64,000 bases of DNA from Alishewanella longhuensis. Lineage in GTDB: Bacteria > Pseudomonadota > Gammaproteobacteria > Enterobacterales > Alteromonadaceae. The stretch is from NCBI RefSeq assembly GCF_014653435.1, contig NZ_BNAO01000002.1:160672-224671 (forward strand). Direction: 5' to 3'. The position numbers were made by a program, and so were the translations under genes. Shown here one piece after another: positions 19,525 to 28,237 of the stretch. The number at the start of each line of letters is the position of its first letter. Within the stretch, counting starts at the first letter, position 1. A model generated the notes under the pieces. That model made no database searches. It saw only the letters and a program-made list of their open reading frames with translations, and was not told the DNA's origin.

Positions 19525-20658
19525 TTACAACATGATATGAGCGGGCATAGGTAAATAAGGCATTAATATCGTTTTACGCCAACCACTTAGATACTCTGGC
19601 GTTGGTAACAAAACGCGCTCAGCATCCGTCACCCGCCAGCACCAATTAAAAAATTCGTGTAATTGCCGACGCGTAGATAAAAACGAGGCCGGAATTTGGG
19701 TGGCGGCGGCGGCCTGTTTCACCGCCTGACCTAACTCGGCCAGCACCACTTTTTCACCGGCGAACTGCTCCAGATGATAAAAACGTTGCGGACACAACTC
19801 CGCTGGGATCCCTTTGGCAGTATCAATTAACTCAACCAAAAGCTTGGCATGGCGACGCATATCGCGACCAGCCATGCCAGGAATGTTCAGTAAACTCTCT
19901 GCAGAGGCAGGACGGCGTTTGGCAAGCTCTAATAGCTGCGCGTCTTTTGCCACCAAACCCAGGGCAAGATCACGGTTGCAGGCATATTGATAGCGCCAGC
20001 TGACCAGCTCCCGCAATACCGCCAGCTCGCGGCTGTTTAATTGGGTGCTGTTTTTCACTTCCAGGTATTTAAAAGCATCCGGTAGCTGTTGCTGCCGCCG
20101 CTTTAGTAATTGTTGCCCCTCTGCCAGTAACAACTCTAATTTTAAAGATACAGTAAATTCCGCTAGCAGCTTTTGATAAACGGGGAGCAAAAACTTCACA
20201 TCGTTGGCAGCGTATTCGAGCTGCTTTTGTGCTAGAGGTCTGGCTAACCAATCGGTGCGGGACTCACTTTTGTCCAAGACTGCGCCGGTTAATTGCTCAA
20301 CGATACGGCCATAACCGATACTAGCGCCCCAATCTAAAATCTCTGCTGCCAGCTGGGTATCGAACAAGGGGCAAATTTCAGTGATCCCAATAGTAGCAAA
20401 AGCTTCTAAATCTTCGGTACAGGAATGTAGGATCTTTGTGACCTGAGTTGCCGCGAATAACTGTTGTAATGGCTGCCAATCGGTAATGGCTAAAGGATCG
20501 ACCAAGGCCAATTGCTCGCCATCGAACAACTGAATCAGGCCAAGCTTGGGTGCCATGGTGCTTTGCCGGATAAACTCAGTATCTACCGCCAGAAGGGGCT
20601 GTAATAGCGCTTGCTGGCAAAACTGGGCTAAACTCTGGTTATCACTAAGCAATGACAT
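19525..20658 (-). CDS. rnd: ribonuclease D
   Basis: 3' to 5' exoribonuclease that trims tRNA precursors. The DEDD exonuclease domain starts with the metal ligands D26 and E28 in LLAVDTEFIRQ; later come SCTEDLEAF, FDTQLAAEIL and YAANDVKFLLPVY. One or two HRDC domains follow (about 210-370, with LAVLRELVSWRYQYACNRDL). Length 377 is typical (E. coli 375). It lies downstream of fadD on the same strand, as in E. coli, but a strong hairpin separates them. Confidence 0.95.
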   Translation of the reverse strand: MSLLSDNQSLAQFCQQALLQPLLAVDTEFIRQSTMAPKLGLIQLFDGEQLALVDPLAITDWQPLQQLFAATQVTKILHSCTEDLEAFATIGITEICPLFDTQLAAEILDWGASIGYGRIVEQLTGAVLDKSESRTDWLARPLAQKQLEYAANDVKFLLPVYQKLLAEFTVSLKLELLLAEGQQLLKRRQQQLPDAFKYLEVKNSTQLNSRELAVLRELVSWRYQYACNRDLALGLVAKDAQLLELAKRRPASAESLLNIPGMAGRDMRRHAKLLVELIDTAKGIPAELCPQRFYHLEQFAGEKVVLAELGQAVKQAAAATQIPASFLSTRRQLHEFFNWCWRVTDAERVLLPTPEYLSGWRKTILMPYLPMPAHIML

Positions 20659-20735
20659 TATTAACTCTCTGTATCTACTGTGCTTACTATCTTCTGCCTC
20701 GCTTAGCCGAGGATAACAAACAGGATAAAGGTGAC

Positions 20736-20765
20736 AAAAAAGCCGGCTTTAAGCCGGCTTTTTTT
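20736..20765 (-). terminator. terminator of fadD
   Basis: AAGCCGGCTT is repeated on both sides of a tiny loop (20740-20760), flanked by an A run and a T run, so it can work in both directions. It lies between the fadD stop and rnd on the minus strand. Confidence 0.88.
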
Positions 20766-20766
20766 A

Positions 20767-22422
20767 TTAACCGCGTAATTCGCGGCGCAAAATTTTGCCT
20801 ACATTGGTTTTGGGCAGCTCGCTACGGAATTCTACCAGTTTTGGTACCTTGTAGCCCGTTAAATGTTGTTTACAATGGGCTATTACTTCCTGCTCAGTGA
20901 GTGAAGCGTCTTTTTTAACAATAAACACTTTCACCACTTCACCGGTCGATTCATTCGGGACACCAACAGCCGCTACCTCTAGCACCTTCTCGTTCATCGC
21001 AACGACTTCTTCGATTTCGTTCGGGAACACATTAAAGCCCGAGACTAAAATCATGTCTTTTTTGCGATCAACGATATAGAAGAAGCCTTGCTCATCCATA
21101 CGGGCGATATCACCGGTATAGAGCCAACCGTTTTTAATGGTCTTCGCGGTTTCTTCCGGCCGGTTTAAATAACCTAACATCACCTGAGGACCCTGGACAA
21201 TCATTTCACCAGACTCGCCCAGCGCCACGTCATTATCATTTTCGTCAACCAGACGGATATCAGTGGAAGGTGCGGGTAAACCGATACTGCCGTTAAAATC
21301 TTCCAGATTAAATGGGCTTAAGGTAACCAGTGGGCAGCACTCTGTTAAACCATAACCCTCTAACAAACGGGTTTTGGTCGTTTTTTTCCAACGCTCTGCC
21401 ACCGGGCGCTGCACTGCCATACCACCGCCTAACGAGAGCTTCAGGTTACTGAAATCTAACTCAGCAAAACCTGGGGTATTCAGTAAGCCATTAAATAGCG
21501 TGTTAACACCGGTGATAGCGGTAAAAGGGAACGTTGCTAACTCTTTGACAAAGTTAGGCATATCACGCGGGTTGGTAATGAGAAGATTAGTACCACCGTG
21601 CTTAAAGAACACAAAGAAATTCGCGGTCAGCGCGAAGATATGATAAAGCGGCAAAGCCGTTACTACATTCTCTGTACCTTCATCCAGAAACTGATCTAAG
21701 AAGCCACTGGCTTGCTCCAGGTTAGCCACCATATTACGATGGCTTAACATGGCACCTTTTGATACACCAGTAGTACCACCGGTATACTGTAAAAACGCAA
21801 TATCATCACCGCTGACCGTAGGCTTTTGCCAGCTTAAACTGGCGCCACGCGCTAAAACCTGATTAAAAGGGGTAAACGTTCGTAACTGATAAGCAGGGAT
21901 TAACTTTTTAAGGTGTTTCACCACTAAATTGACAATAGTACCTTTTACGGTACCTAGCATATCGCCCATTTTGGTTAAAATAACATGCTCTAACTGAATA
22001 TGCTTTTCCACTGCCATCAAGGTATGGGCAAAGTTTTCAACAATAATAATAGCTTTAGCTTTAGAGTCGGTAAGTTGGTGTTGTAACTCACGTGGCGTAT
22101 AAAGTGGATTAACGTTAACCACGCTACAACCTGCGCGTAACACCCCCATTAAAGCGACTGGGTATTGCAGCAAATTTGGCATCATAATCGCTACAGCGTC
22201 GCCAGGTTTTAAGCCTAACTCATGCTGTAAGTAGGCAGCAAAGGCTTGGCTTTGTTTATCTAACTCACGATAAGTAATGCTTTTACCCATGTTGATAAAA
22301 GCAACCTTATCTGCAAACTTCTCAATGCTTTGACTGAAAATATCTAACAAAGAGGAATAATGATCAGGATCGATTTGCGCCGGAACGCCCTCGGGATATG
22401 AATTTAACCAGACTCTGTCCAC
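20767..22422 (-). CDS. fadD: long-chain fatty acid-CoA ligase
   Basis: Activates long-chain fatty acids to acyl-CoA with ATP at the inner membrane, feeding beta-oxidation. The AMP-binding motif is [12 protein letters not shown] (213-224). Further family marks are [28 protein letters not shown] and the C-terminal [20 protein letters not shown] with the lysine region [14 protein letters not shown]. Length 551 (E. coli 561). A 250-bp gene-free stretch upstream presumably carries the promoter; I could not identify a FadR site. rnd follows, as in E. coli. Confidence 0.95.
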   Translation of the reverse strand: MDRVWLNSYPEGVPAQIDPDHYSSLLDIFSQSIEKFADKVAFINMGKSITYRELDKQSQAFAAYLQHELGLKPGDAVAIMMPNLLQYPVALMGVLRAGCSVVNVNPLYTPRELQHQLTDSKAKAIIIVENFAHTLMAVEKHIQLEHVILTKMGDMLGTVKGTIVNLVVKHLKKLIPAYQLRTFTPFNQVLARGASLSWQKPTVSGDDIAFLQYTGGTTGVSKGAMLSHRNMVANLEQASGFLDQFLDEGTENVVTALPLYHIFALTANFFVFFKHGGTNLLITNPRDMPNFVKELATFPFTAITGVNTLFNGLLNTPGFAELDFSNLKLSLGGGMAVQRPVAERWKKTTKTRLLEGYGLTECCPLVTLSPFNLEDFNGSIGLPAPSTDIRLVDENDNDVALGESGEMIVQGPQVMLGYLNRPEETAKTIKNGWLYTGDIARMDEQGFFYIVDRKKDMILVSGFNVFPNEIEEVVAMNEKVLEVAAVGVPNESTGEVVKVFIVKKDASLTEQEVIAHCKQHLTGYKVPKLVEFRSELPKTNVGKILRRELRG

Positions 22423-22673
22423 CGTCTACTCCTTAATAAAGTTGTTATACTTAGCGCAAGCATTGATATTAAACTGCTAGTAAGCTTGGCTTTTTTATAG
22501 TTATTTTAGCTGCATTTAGGCAATTTGCGGTGTTATTGCTTGCTTGCAGCGGTTAATCTGAGTTTTTGCTCTAATGCCATCATCCCATAAATGGGCGAAA
22601 CAGACAATCTGTCTACTATCTGCATTTTTACAACGTTACATACACCTGTAGGCACGATTCTTTAAACTAAGCC

Positions 22674-23540
22674 TCATTCTGGTGAATCCGCAGAGTTTGG
22701 TTTAACAAATTTCAACGTCATGCGATCGCTTTCACCAATACTTAAATAATAATCACGATCTTCCAACCCCAATGCTAGCGTTGGCGGTAAGGTATAAACC
22801 CCTTTGGTATAGTCTTTAGTGTCTTTCGGATTGGCGTTAATTTCACTAGTTGCCACCAACTGAAAACCGACCCGTTCGGCAACGGCAATTAAATAGGCTT
22901 CATCGGTATAGCCTTCTACGGCATAACTGGTCAATTCAGTTACTCTGGCGGCACGATGTTCAACCATACCCAGTACGCCACCGGGCTTAATGACCTCATA
23001 CAAATTTTGCATGGTCGCCAACAAGTGTCCACGTTGATCCCAAATATGAGCATTGCGAAAACTCAGTACCATATCGAACTGGTTAGGTGCTAGTGCTGGA
23101 ATAAACTGTGGCGGATCTAAAGCTACTCGGGCAATGGGGCCAAATTCTGCTGCTTGTTGCAAAATGCGTTGTTCTAACCGAGCGCTTAGACGGGCCCAGA
23201 ACAAACTGCGTTCATCTTGAACGTTGCCACCATCTAGGCGAAAATGTGCTACGGTAAGTTGGCCTTGATCTTTTAAAAACGGCGCTAGAATTTCTGTATA
23301 CCAGCCACGCACCGGCCAAAGCTCTAACACAGACATATGCGGCTCTATCCCAAAGAATGACAAGGTTTCAACGGGATTACGATATTGATTGCGGTGTAAA
23401 TGAGCGGCACCGCGTTTTGGATTTTCGGCTAATTCAGTTAAACGTGCTTGCCACTGCTCCGAGGCGCTGGCAAAACTGCTGTTGCAAAATATGAAGTGCA
23501 GCAAACTTACTACTACTATGCTTGTTGTTATTTTTTTCAT
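22674..23540 (-). CDS. exported methyltransferase-like protein (COG4798 type) with altered SAM motif
   Basis: A 288-residue protein with a signal peptide (about 1-26, cleavage near ASA/SE) followed by a class I methyltransferase fold. The motif I region reads VLELWPVRGWYTEIL (71-85), where relatives of this exported family have a Gly-rich WPGGGW; V77 and R78 replace two glycines. FDMVLSFRNAHIW and VIKPGGVLGMVEHR match the later strands. SAM is not expected outside the cytoplasm, so the enzyme role of this whole family is unclear and this copy may have lost cofactor binding. It is divergent from the alkaline phosphatase gene across 240 bp. Confidence 0.75.
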   Translation of the reverse strand: MKKITTSIVVVSLLHFIFCNSSFASASEQWQARLTELAENPKRGAAHLHRNQYRNPVETLSFFGIEPHMSVLELWPVRGWYTEILAPFLKDQGQLTVAHFRLDGGNVQDERSLFWARLSARLEQRILQQAAEFGPIARVALDPPQFIPALAPNQFDMVLSFRNAHIWDQRGHLLATMQNLYEVIKPGGVLGMVEHRAARVTELTSYAVEGYTDEAYLIAVAERVGFQLVATSEINANPKDTKDYTKGVYTLPPTLALGLEDRDYYLSIGESDRMTLKFVKPNSADSPE

Positions 23541-23780
23541 AGTTAAGACCTTGGATTAGCTTAATACTGTACTGACGGCCAGGTTGCGTAGCTCAAACGG
23601 CAGATTAATTACCAAATTCAGGCTATTAGCCCTAAGATAACGCCCTATTTGCCTAAAAGTCCAGCAAAAGCGCATCACACGCTGATGTCATATTTTTGCA
23701 ACCTTGTCGCAAGCGGCTTGGTCTAAAACCGATGCTGCTTTAAACTAAGTTTGGTTTTATTCGATTATTAAGGTTACCAG

Positions 23781-25100
23781 ATGCGCGCGTTATCATTTTT
23801 GTCGCTATTCGTATTAAGCAGCACAACGGCATTGGCTGCACCCAAAAATGTTATTTATATGATTGGCGATGGTATGGGGCCAGCTTATCTGACGGCCTAC
23901 CGTTACTATCAGCATAGCAATGAGCATGGCACCAACGCCAGCAGACAGGCAGTTGCCAATACTATTTTTGATGATTTACTAACCGGCATGGCCAGTACTT
24001 ACCCTGACGATGATACGCTGGTTACCGATTCTGCAGCAGGTGCTACTGCACTGGCGACCGGCGTGAAAAGTTTTAATGGCGCAATTTCGGTCAATCGTCA
24101 GCATATCCCTATTGGCACTATGATGCAGCTTGCTAAGCAAATGGGTAAAGCCAATGGGATTGTCGCCAGCTCCCAGGTAAATCATGCGACACCAGCAGCC
24201 TTTGTTTCACATAATGTGAGCCGCCGCAACCTTAACGCTATTGCCGATATGTATTTTGATTATCGGATTAATGGTAAGCCGGTAGCCGATGTCATTTTAG
24301 GTGGCGGTACCGATTACTTTGTCCGCGAAGATCGTAACTTAATAACCGAGTTTAAAAGCGAGGGCTATCAATATGCCGACAGCTGGCAGCAGTTAGACAT
24401 TTTAACCCGCAAACCAGCAATAGCGTTGTTAGATAACGTAGGCTTACCCGCAGCGTTAAATACCAAGCAACCACGACAGCTCGCCACGCTGACTGAGAAG
24501 GCGCTGCAACTGTTAAGCCCGGCAGAGAAAGGCTTTGTATTGATGGTTGAAGGTAGTCAAATAGATTGGTGTGGGCACGACAATGATATCGCCTGTGCTA
24601 TGGCTGAAATGCACGATTTTGCGCAAGCTATTGCTGTAGCCAAAGCCTATGTTGATGCTAATCCTGATACCTTGCTGGTAATTACTGCCGATCATGAAAC
24701 GGGGGGGATGTCGTTAGGTGCCGATGGTAAATACCTGTGGTTGCCTGACGTTATTCAAAACGTAACCGCTACCGGCCGTAAAATTGCCGACGAGCTTAAT
24801 GCAGCCAGTAGCGATGAAGCGGCCCTAAGTCGTTGGTTAGAGCTGACTAAAATCAAATTAACCACTGAACAACAACAACAACTGTTGGCACAGCGCGGTA
24901 AAGAGCAAAAAGACTTACGAGAAGTGGCAGTAGCATTAATAGCAAAATATTCTTATACCGGCTGGACGACCGGCGGTCATACTGCTGCAGATGTGCCGCT
25001 AATGGCTTATGGAAAAAACAGCGCGGATTTTCATGGCTTTATGGACAACACTGCCATTGCTAAACAATTACTTCGCTATATTAGCACTAGCCCACAATAA
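23781..25100 (+). CDS. periplasmic alkaline phosphatase
   Basis: Releases phosphate from phosphomonoesters outside the inner membrane. Signal peptide 1-19 ending ALAA. Metal ligand D30 in YMIGDGMG; nucleophile S84 in VTDSAAGATALATG; further ligands in GSQIDWCGHDND and ITADHETGG, and the last metal His near TTGGHTAADV. Length 439, within the PhoA family range, but closer in style to the Shewanella/Bacillus-like type than to E. coli PhoA. A terminator follows. I saw no convincing Pho box upstream. Confidence 0.92.
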   Translation: MRALSFLSLFVLSSTTALAAPKNVIYMIGDGMGPAYLTAYRYYQHSNEHGTNASRQAVANTIFDDLLTGMASTYPDDDTLVTDSAAGATALATGVKSFNGAISVNRQHIPIGTMMQLAKQMGKANGIVASSQVNHATPAAFVSHNVSRRNLNAIADMYFDYRINGKPVADVILGGGTDYFVREDRNLITEFKSEGYQYADSWQQLDILTRKPAIALLDNVGLPAALNTKQPRQLATLTEKALQLLSPAEKGFVLMVEGSQIDWCGHDNDIACAMAEMHDFAQAIAVAKAYVDANPDTLLVITADHETGGMSLGADGKYLWLPDVIQNVTATGRKIADELNAASSDEAALSRWLELTKIKLTTEQQQQLLAQRGKEQKDLREVAVALIAKYSYTGWTTGGHTAADVPLMAYGKNSADFHGFMDNTAIAKQLLRYISTSPQ

Positions 25101-25124
25101 CTTATTTGCAAAGATTGCTTTGTT

Positions 25125-25157
25125 TAAAAAGCCCAGTACATCCCTGGGCTTTTTTGC
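25125..25157. terminator. bidirectional terminator
   Basis: AAAAAGCCCAG (from 25126) pairs with CTGGGCTTTTTT (to 25155) around a short loop. It has A and T runs on both sides, so it can serve the alkaline phosphatase gene (plus) and the convergent chalcone-isomerase-like gene (minus). Confidence 0.9.
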
Positions 25158-25169
25158 AACAACAGGCAT

Positions 25170-25676
25170 TTACTCACTGCTTTGGCCGGTTAATTGCTCT
25201 CTTAGCTTTGGCGCACTTGTTGCGCTGTCCAACCAAATATTAAAAAATGCCGGGCCAAAGGCCGCGTCGTCTAATATTCCGGTTTTAGTGCCGTTAAAAT
25301 AAAACTCTACAGACTTATCAGGTAACAGCACTGCAGCTAACTTATCGCCCTTCTTCACATCTTGCCACAGTGTTGCCAGTTGGTCAGCCCATTGCTGCTG
25401 TTGTTCATTGCTAGTTTGTTTCAACTTTTTCCATTCATCAACCGTCGCTTTGATAAATTGATCACGGCTTATATTGCGCTTGTAGGTAAGCTCTAATAAC
25501 AAAGGCGTGCTTTGCTGATAGTTAACAAAACGTCCGTCCTCACTGGCAAGCCTGGCATCGTAAAGTTGCCATAACATATAACGATAACTCCCCTGCCCTA
25601 CGGTTTCAAGCTCAGGTACAGCCATCAAGGGTGAAGACAAACTCAGGGCAAAAATTACGCTAAGTATTTTACGCAT
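25170..25676 (-). CDS. chalcone isomerase-like exported protein
   Basis: A 168-residue protein with a signal peptide (about 1-19, ending LMA) and the chalcone-isomerase-like fold seen in many proteobacteria: YRYMLWQLYDARL, LLLELTYKRNISRDQFI and FYFNGTKTGILDDAAFGPAFFNIWL. The bacterial family is not known to be an enzyme and may bind lipids. An upstream in-frame start at 25709 exists, but ATG at 25674-25676 has GGAG nearby and begins the signal peptide cleanly. It is last of three genes (SDR, DUF2878, this one); the start overlaps the DUF2878 gene's end. Confidence 0.8.
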   Translation of the reverse strand: MRKILSVIFALSLSSPLMAVPELETVGQGSYRYMLWQLYDARLASEDGRFVNYQQSTPLLLELTYKRNISRDQFIKATVDEWKKLKQTSNEQQQQWADQLATLWQDVKKGDKLAAVLLPDKSVEFYFNGTKTGILDDAAFGPAFFNIWLDSATSAPKLREQLTGQSSE

Positions 25677-26166
25677 ACCATCTCCTGCTATAACCAAAAA
25701 ATACACCAAGCAAGCCCCACACTAGGGCTAATATCCCATAAGACCACAAACCCGCTGGAAAGCTCATTATGCCGTCGCTAAGCGCCGCACCGCCGATATA
25801 GGATAACGGACCGCCTACCGCTGCAAGTAGAAAGGCTAACCAAGGTTTAGTTAAAAAGCGACTCATCACTTCCACCAATGCCAGCGCAAAGATCCCCCAA
25901 AGCAAAATAAACCACAAGGGCAGCCAGGCTAGCTGGGCGAAACTTAAGACTCCAGCAAATACCAATAGGCTATCAACCGTAATACCTAGAGCGGCGGTGA
26001 GTAATACGGCAAACTGTGCTCTGCTTGAGGGGAGTTGCCACAGGCCATAGAACAAGTAAGCTAACACGGGCCAAAATAACAATTGCTGAAAAAAGACCAG
26101 TAAAAACCAACATAACTCAAAGCCGATCAATGCTCGCCACGGAACCTTGCTTTTCAATTCACTCAT
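25669..26166 (-). CDS. DUF2878 family membrane protein
   Basis: A 165-residue hydrophobic protein with about five membrane helices. The pattern W-ALIGFELCWFLLVFFQ near the start, GITVDSLL in the middle and GPLSYIGGAAL fit DUF2878. Function is unknown; members commonly sit beside an SDR, a chalcone-isomerase-like protein and cyclopropane-fatty-acid synthase genes in related bacteria. Here it overlaps the SDR gene by 4 bp and the chalcone-isomerase-like gene by 8 bp, so the three are one operon. Confidence 0.8.
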   Translation of the reverse strand: MSELKSKVPWRALIGFELCWFLLVFFQQLLFWPVLAYLFYGLWQLPSSRAQFAVLLTAALGITVDSLLVFAGVLSFAQLAWLPLWFILLWGIFALALVEVMSRFLTKPWLAFLLAAVGGPLSYIGGAALSDGIMSFPAGLWSYGILALVWGLLGVFFGYSRRWYA

Positions 26167-26900
26167 GATTGCTTCATCCGGGCAGCTAATTTTGAACGCA
26201 TACCATAGGGCAGCAAACTTAACGCTCTTAGCAAATAACCGAGACGTCTTGGAAAACGCAGTCTTAATTTCCCGGCATTAATCCCGTCAAAAATCCGCTT
26301 AGCTGCCTTAGCAACCGGCATTAGAAAAGGCATAGCAAAATCATTTTTTTGGGTAAGGGGGGTATCAATAAAGCCTGGCTCGATTAAGCAAACGTTAATG
26401 CCGGTATTAGCTAAGTCCACCCGCAGACTTTCGGTAAAATAACTAACCGCTGCCTTGCTTGCACCATAGGCTTCGGAGCGGGTAAAGGGGAAAAAGTGTG
26501 CCATAGAACTAACAATTGCCAGAGTATTGCCGGCTTTAAGCCTTGGAAGTAACAATTTGGTGCTGGCGACAACCGCTTGAAAATTGATAGCAAAGGTTCG
26601 CTCAAACGCGGCTAAATCGAGATCAGTGGCATCTACGTATTCACAATTGCCGGCATTGAGCAACACCACATCAAAGTTAAGCGTGACAGGCAAGGTACTC
26701 AGCCAGATTTGCATCGCTGTCATATCGGTTAAATCCAGGCTTACCGGCACAATTTTGTCAGAAAATTGCATCGCTAATTCAGCTAATTTATCAGTAGAGC
26801 GAGCTAACGCGTAAACATTCCAACCTTGTTGGGCATAATAAAGCGCCGTTTCACGTCCTATACCTGAACTAGCACCGGTAATTAAAATTGTCGCAGACAT
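26163..26900 (-). CDS. short-chain dehydrogenase/reductase
   Basis: A 245-residue classical SDR oxidoreductase. The nucleotide-binding motif is TGASSGIG (8-15); NAG lies in VVLLNAGNCEY; the catalytic Ser is in IVSSMAHFF and the YxxxK pair in EAYGASKAA. The C-terminal ~40 residues are basic and hydrophobic, suggesting membrane contact. It is first of an operon with DUF2878 and a chalcone-isomerase-like gene. In related genomes this SDR belongs to a larger cluster with ChrR/sigma factor and cyclopropane-fatty-acid synthase genes, which are absent here. Substrate unknown. Confidence 0.85.
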   Translation of the reverse strand: MSATILITGASSGIGRETALYYAQQGWNVYALARSTDKLAELAMQFSDKIVPVSLDLTDMTAMQIWLSTLPVTLNFDVVLLNAGNCEYVDATDLDLAAFERTFAINFQAVVASTKLLLPRLKAGNTLAIVSSMAHFFPFTRSEAYGASKAAVSYFTESLRVDLANTGINVCLIEPGFIDTPLTQKNDFAMPFLMPVAKAAKRIFDGINAGKLRLRFPRRLGYLLRALSLLPYGMRSKLAARMKQS

Positions 26901-27087
26901 AAGAACTCCTTTTGTAGTTTTGAGTTATACGTAAAGGAATAAGAACAGTTCAGCGTAAAGGTAAAATGGGTGGCGTAACTACGTAAACTGGCCGTCTAAC
27001 TGAACATAAACAGTGTGACTTTAAAAATGTCACTAACAACGAGAATAGGAAAAGGAGGGAGAGAAACTAACACTGCAGCTATCAAAA

Positions 27088-27396
27088 TTAAGCGTAGAGA
27101 TCGACCCCCAACATTGCTTGCACTTCGCTACGACGTTGGTCATTTTGCAAGCTTTGGTATGCAGCAATAGCTCGCTCGTTTCTTTGTTCGCTGTTATCAC
27201 GAAAAGACTGACGGTTACTCTGAGCTTCTCGCTCATTGTCTAAACGCTCAATAACATCACGATCAAGACGAATGCCAGCAGCTTCATTAACCACAGTTTC
27301 ACGATCTGGCGTAAGGGCGCGCGTGGGCTGCGGCCGATTCGTTGCCGGATTAAGCAAACTGCTGGGGTTAATATTATTACTGGCGTTTATGCTCAT
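27088..27396 (-). CDS. hypothetical protein, charged and helical
   Basis: A 102-residue protein without signal peptide or membrane helix. The N-terminal half is Asn/Pro/Thr-rich and probably disordered; the C-terminal half is charged and helical, ending AYQSLQNDQRRSEVQAMLGVDLYA. The ending recalls small conserved proteins of related marine gammaproteobacteria, but I cannot give a function. The ribosome binding site is weak. It is monocistronic, with the SDR operon downstream and the DnaA-box inverted repeat upstream. Confidence 0.6.
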   Translation of the reverse strand: MSINASNNINPSSLLNPATNRPQPTRALTPDRETVVNEAAGIRLDRDVIERLDNEREAQSNRQSFRDNSEQRNERAIAAYQSLQNDQRRSEVQAMLGVDLYA

Positions 27397-27468
27397 TCGC
27401 GTAACTGCTCGGTTATTAGTGCCGTAATTATAGGCAACTTTTCTATCTATTTACCAGCGCTTTTAAAA

Positions 27469-27535
27469 TTATCCACACAACTCCGGTACCGGCCTGAGCT
27501 CAGAGGACCGACCGGTACCGGAGTTGTGTGGATAA
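27469..27535. repeat. 24-bp perfect inverted repeat with two DnaA boxes
   Basis: The arms 27469-27492 and 27512-27535 are exact inverse copies, separated by 19 bases that contain a 10-bp palindrome CTGAGCTCAG (27494-27503). Each arm carries a consensus DnaA box: TTATCCACA at 27469-27477 and its complement TGTGGATAA at 27527-27535. Each arm also holds the palindrome CCGGTACCGG. It begins 4 bp past the tsaB stop, so its transcript could also fold into a long hairpin at the end of yoaA-tsaB; only a short T tract follows. Confidence 0.85.
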
Positions 27536-27538
27536 GTT

Positions 27539-28237
27539 TTAACGGCCGGGGAGTTTTTGCCAGGTGACTTCGTCGCGTACGTACACCGGCTCAGCCTGTT
27601 CAGCCGCTACAAAGTGGCCGTTTTGCCAGGCGCTGTTGGCAAAAGGCAGCATAAACTGAGCGCTGGGGTACAAAATATCTGTGGCAATATTAGCAGGCAT
27701 TACGGCGTGTAGCTCATTAGCATAGGTTTGCCAGCCAGTACCAACCCCCAGCACCTCTGTATTGAAGGAAAGCGCTGTAATGGCTGCCGGCAAGTTGTCG
27801 GGCTTGGCCGCTACTTCGCTGCTAATCGCCTGCATTAAGCCTTGTTCATTCAATGCATAGGCGGCCAGATAAACTTCAGCCATTCGCGCATCAATAGCGG
27901 CAATCACTTGCTTCGAATCCCTTAGCTTAGCCGCAGCTTGCGCCATGGCAGCCAAGGTCGATACACCGTACAGCGGCACATCTACACCAAAGGCCAAACC
28001 TTGGGCGACCGATACGCCGATACGTACTCCGGTAAAACTGCCTGGTCCACGGCCAAACACAATACCATTTAACTGATTTAGGCTAATCCCGGCATCAGAC
28101 AGTAATTGCTGCACCATAGGCAAAATACGTTTGCTATGTTGCTGCGGGCAAACTTCGTCTAATGCCAGCAGTTGGCCATGATAGCTCAGCGCTACGGAAC
28201 AGGCTTCGGTGGAGGTATCTAAAGCTAAAAAGATCAT
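27539..28237 (-). CDS. tsaB: tRNA threonylcarbamoyladenosine synthesis protein TsaB
   Basis: Partner of TsaD in making t6A at position 37 of ANN-decoding tRNAs. The ASKHA fold begins LALDTSTEACSVAL (4-17), followed by QQHSKRILPMV and GRGPGSFTGVRIG (62-74). Length 232 is normal (E. coli 231). It overlaps the yoaA stop by 4 bp, the same pairing as in E. coli. Confidence 0.95.
   Translation of the reverse strand: MIFLALDTSTEACSVALSYHGQLLALDEVCPQQHSKRILPMVQQLLSDAGISLNQLNGIVFGRGPGSFTGVRIGVSVAQGLAFGVDVPLYGVSTLAAMAQAAAKLRDSKQVIAAIDARMAEVYLAAYALNEQGLMQAISSEVAAKPDNLPAAITALSFNTEVLGVGTGWQTYANELHAVMPANIATDILYPSAQFMLPFANSAWQNGHFVAAEQAEPVYVRDEVTWQKLPGR

Noticed and set aside
23690-23725. Possible Pho box ahead of the alkaline phosphatase gene
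   Set aside because: GTCATATTTTTGC resembles half a Pho box only; the second half-site is not recognisable.
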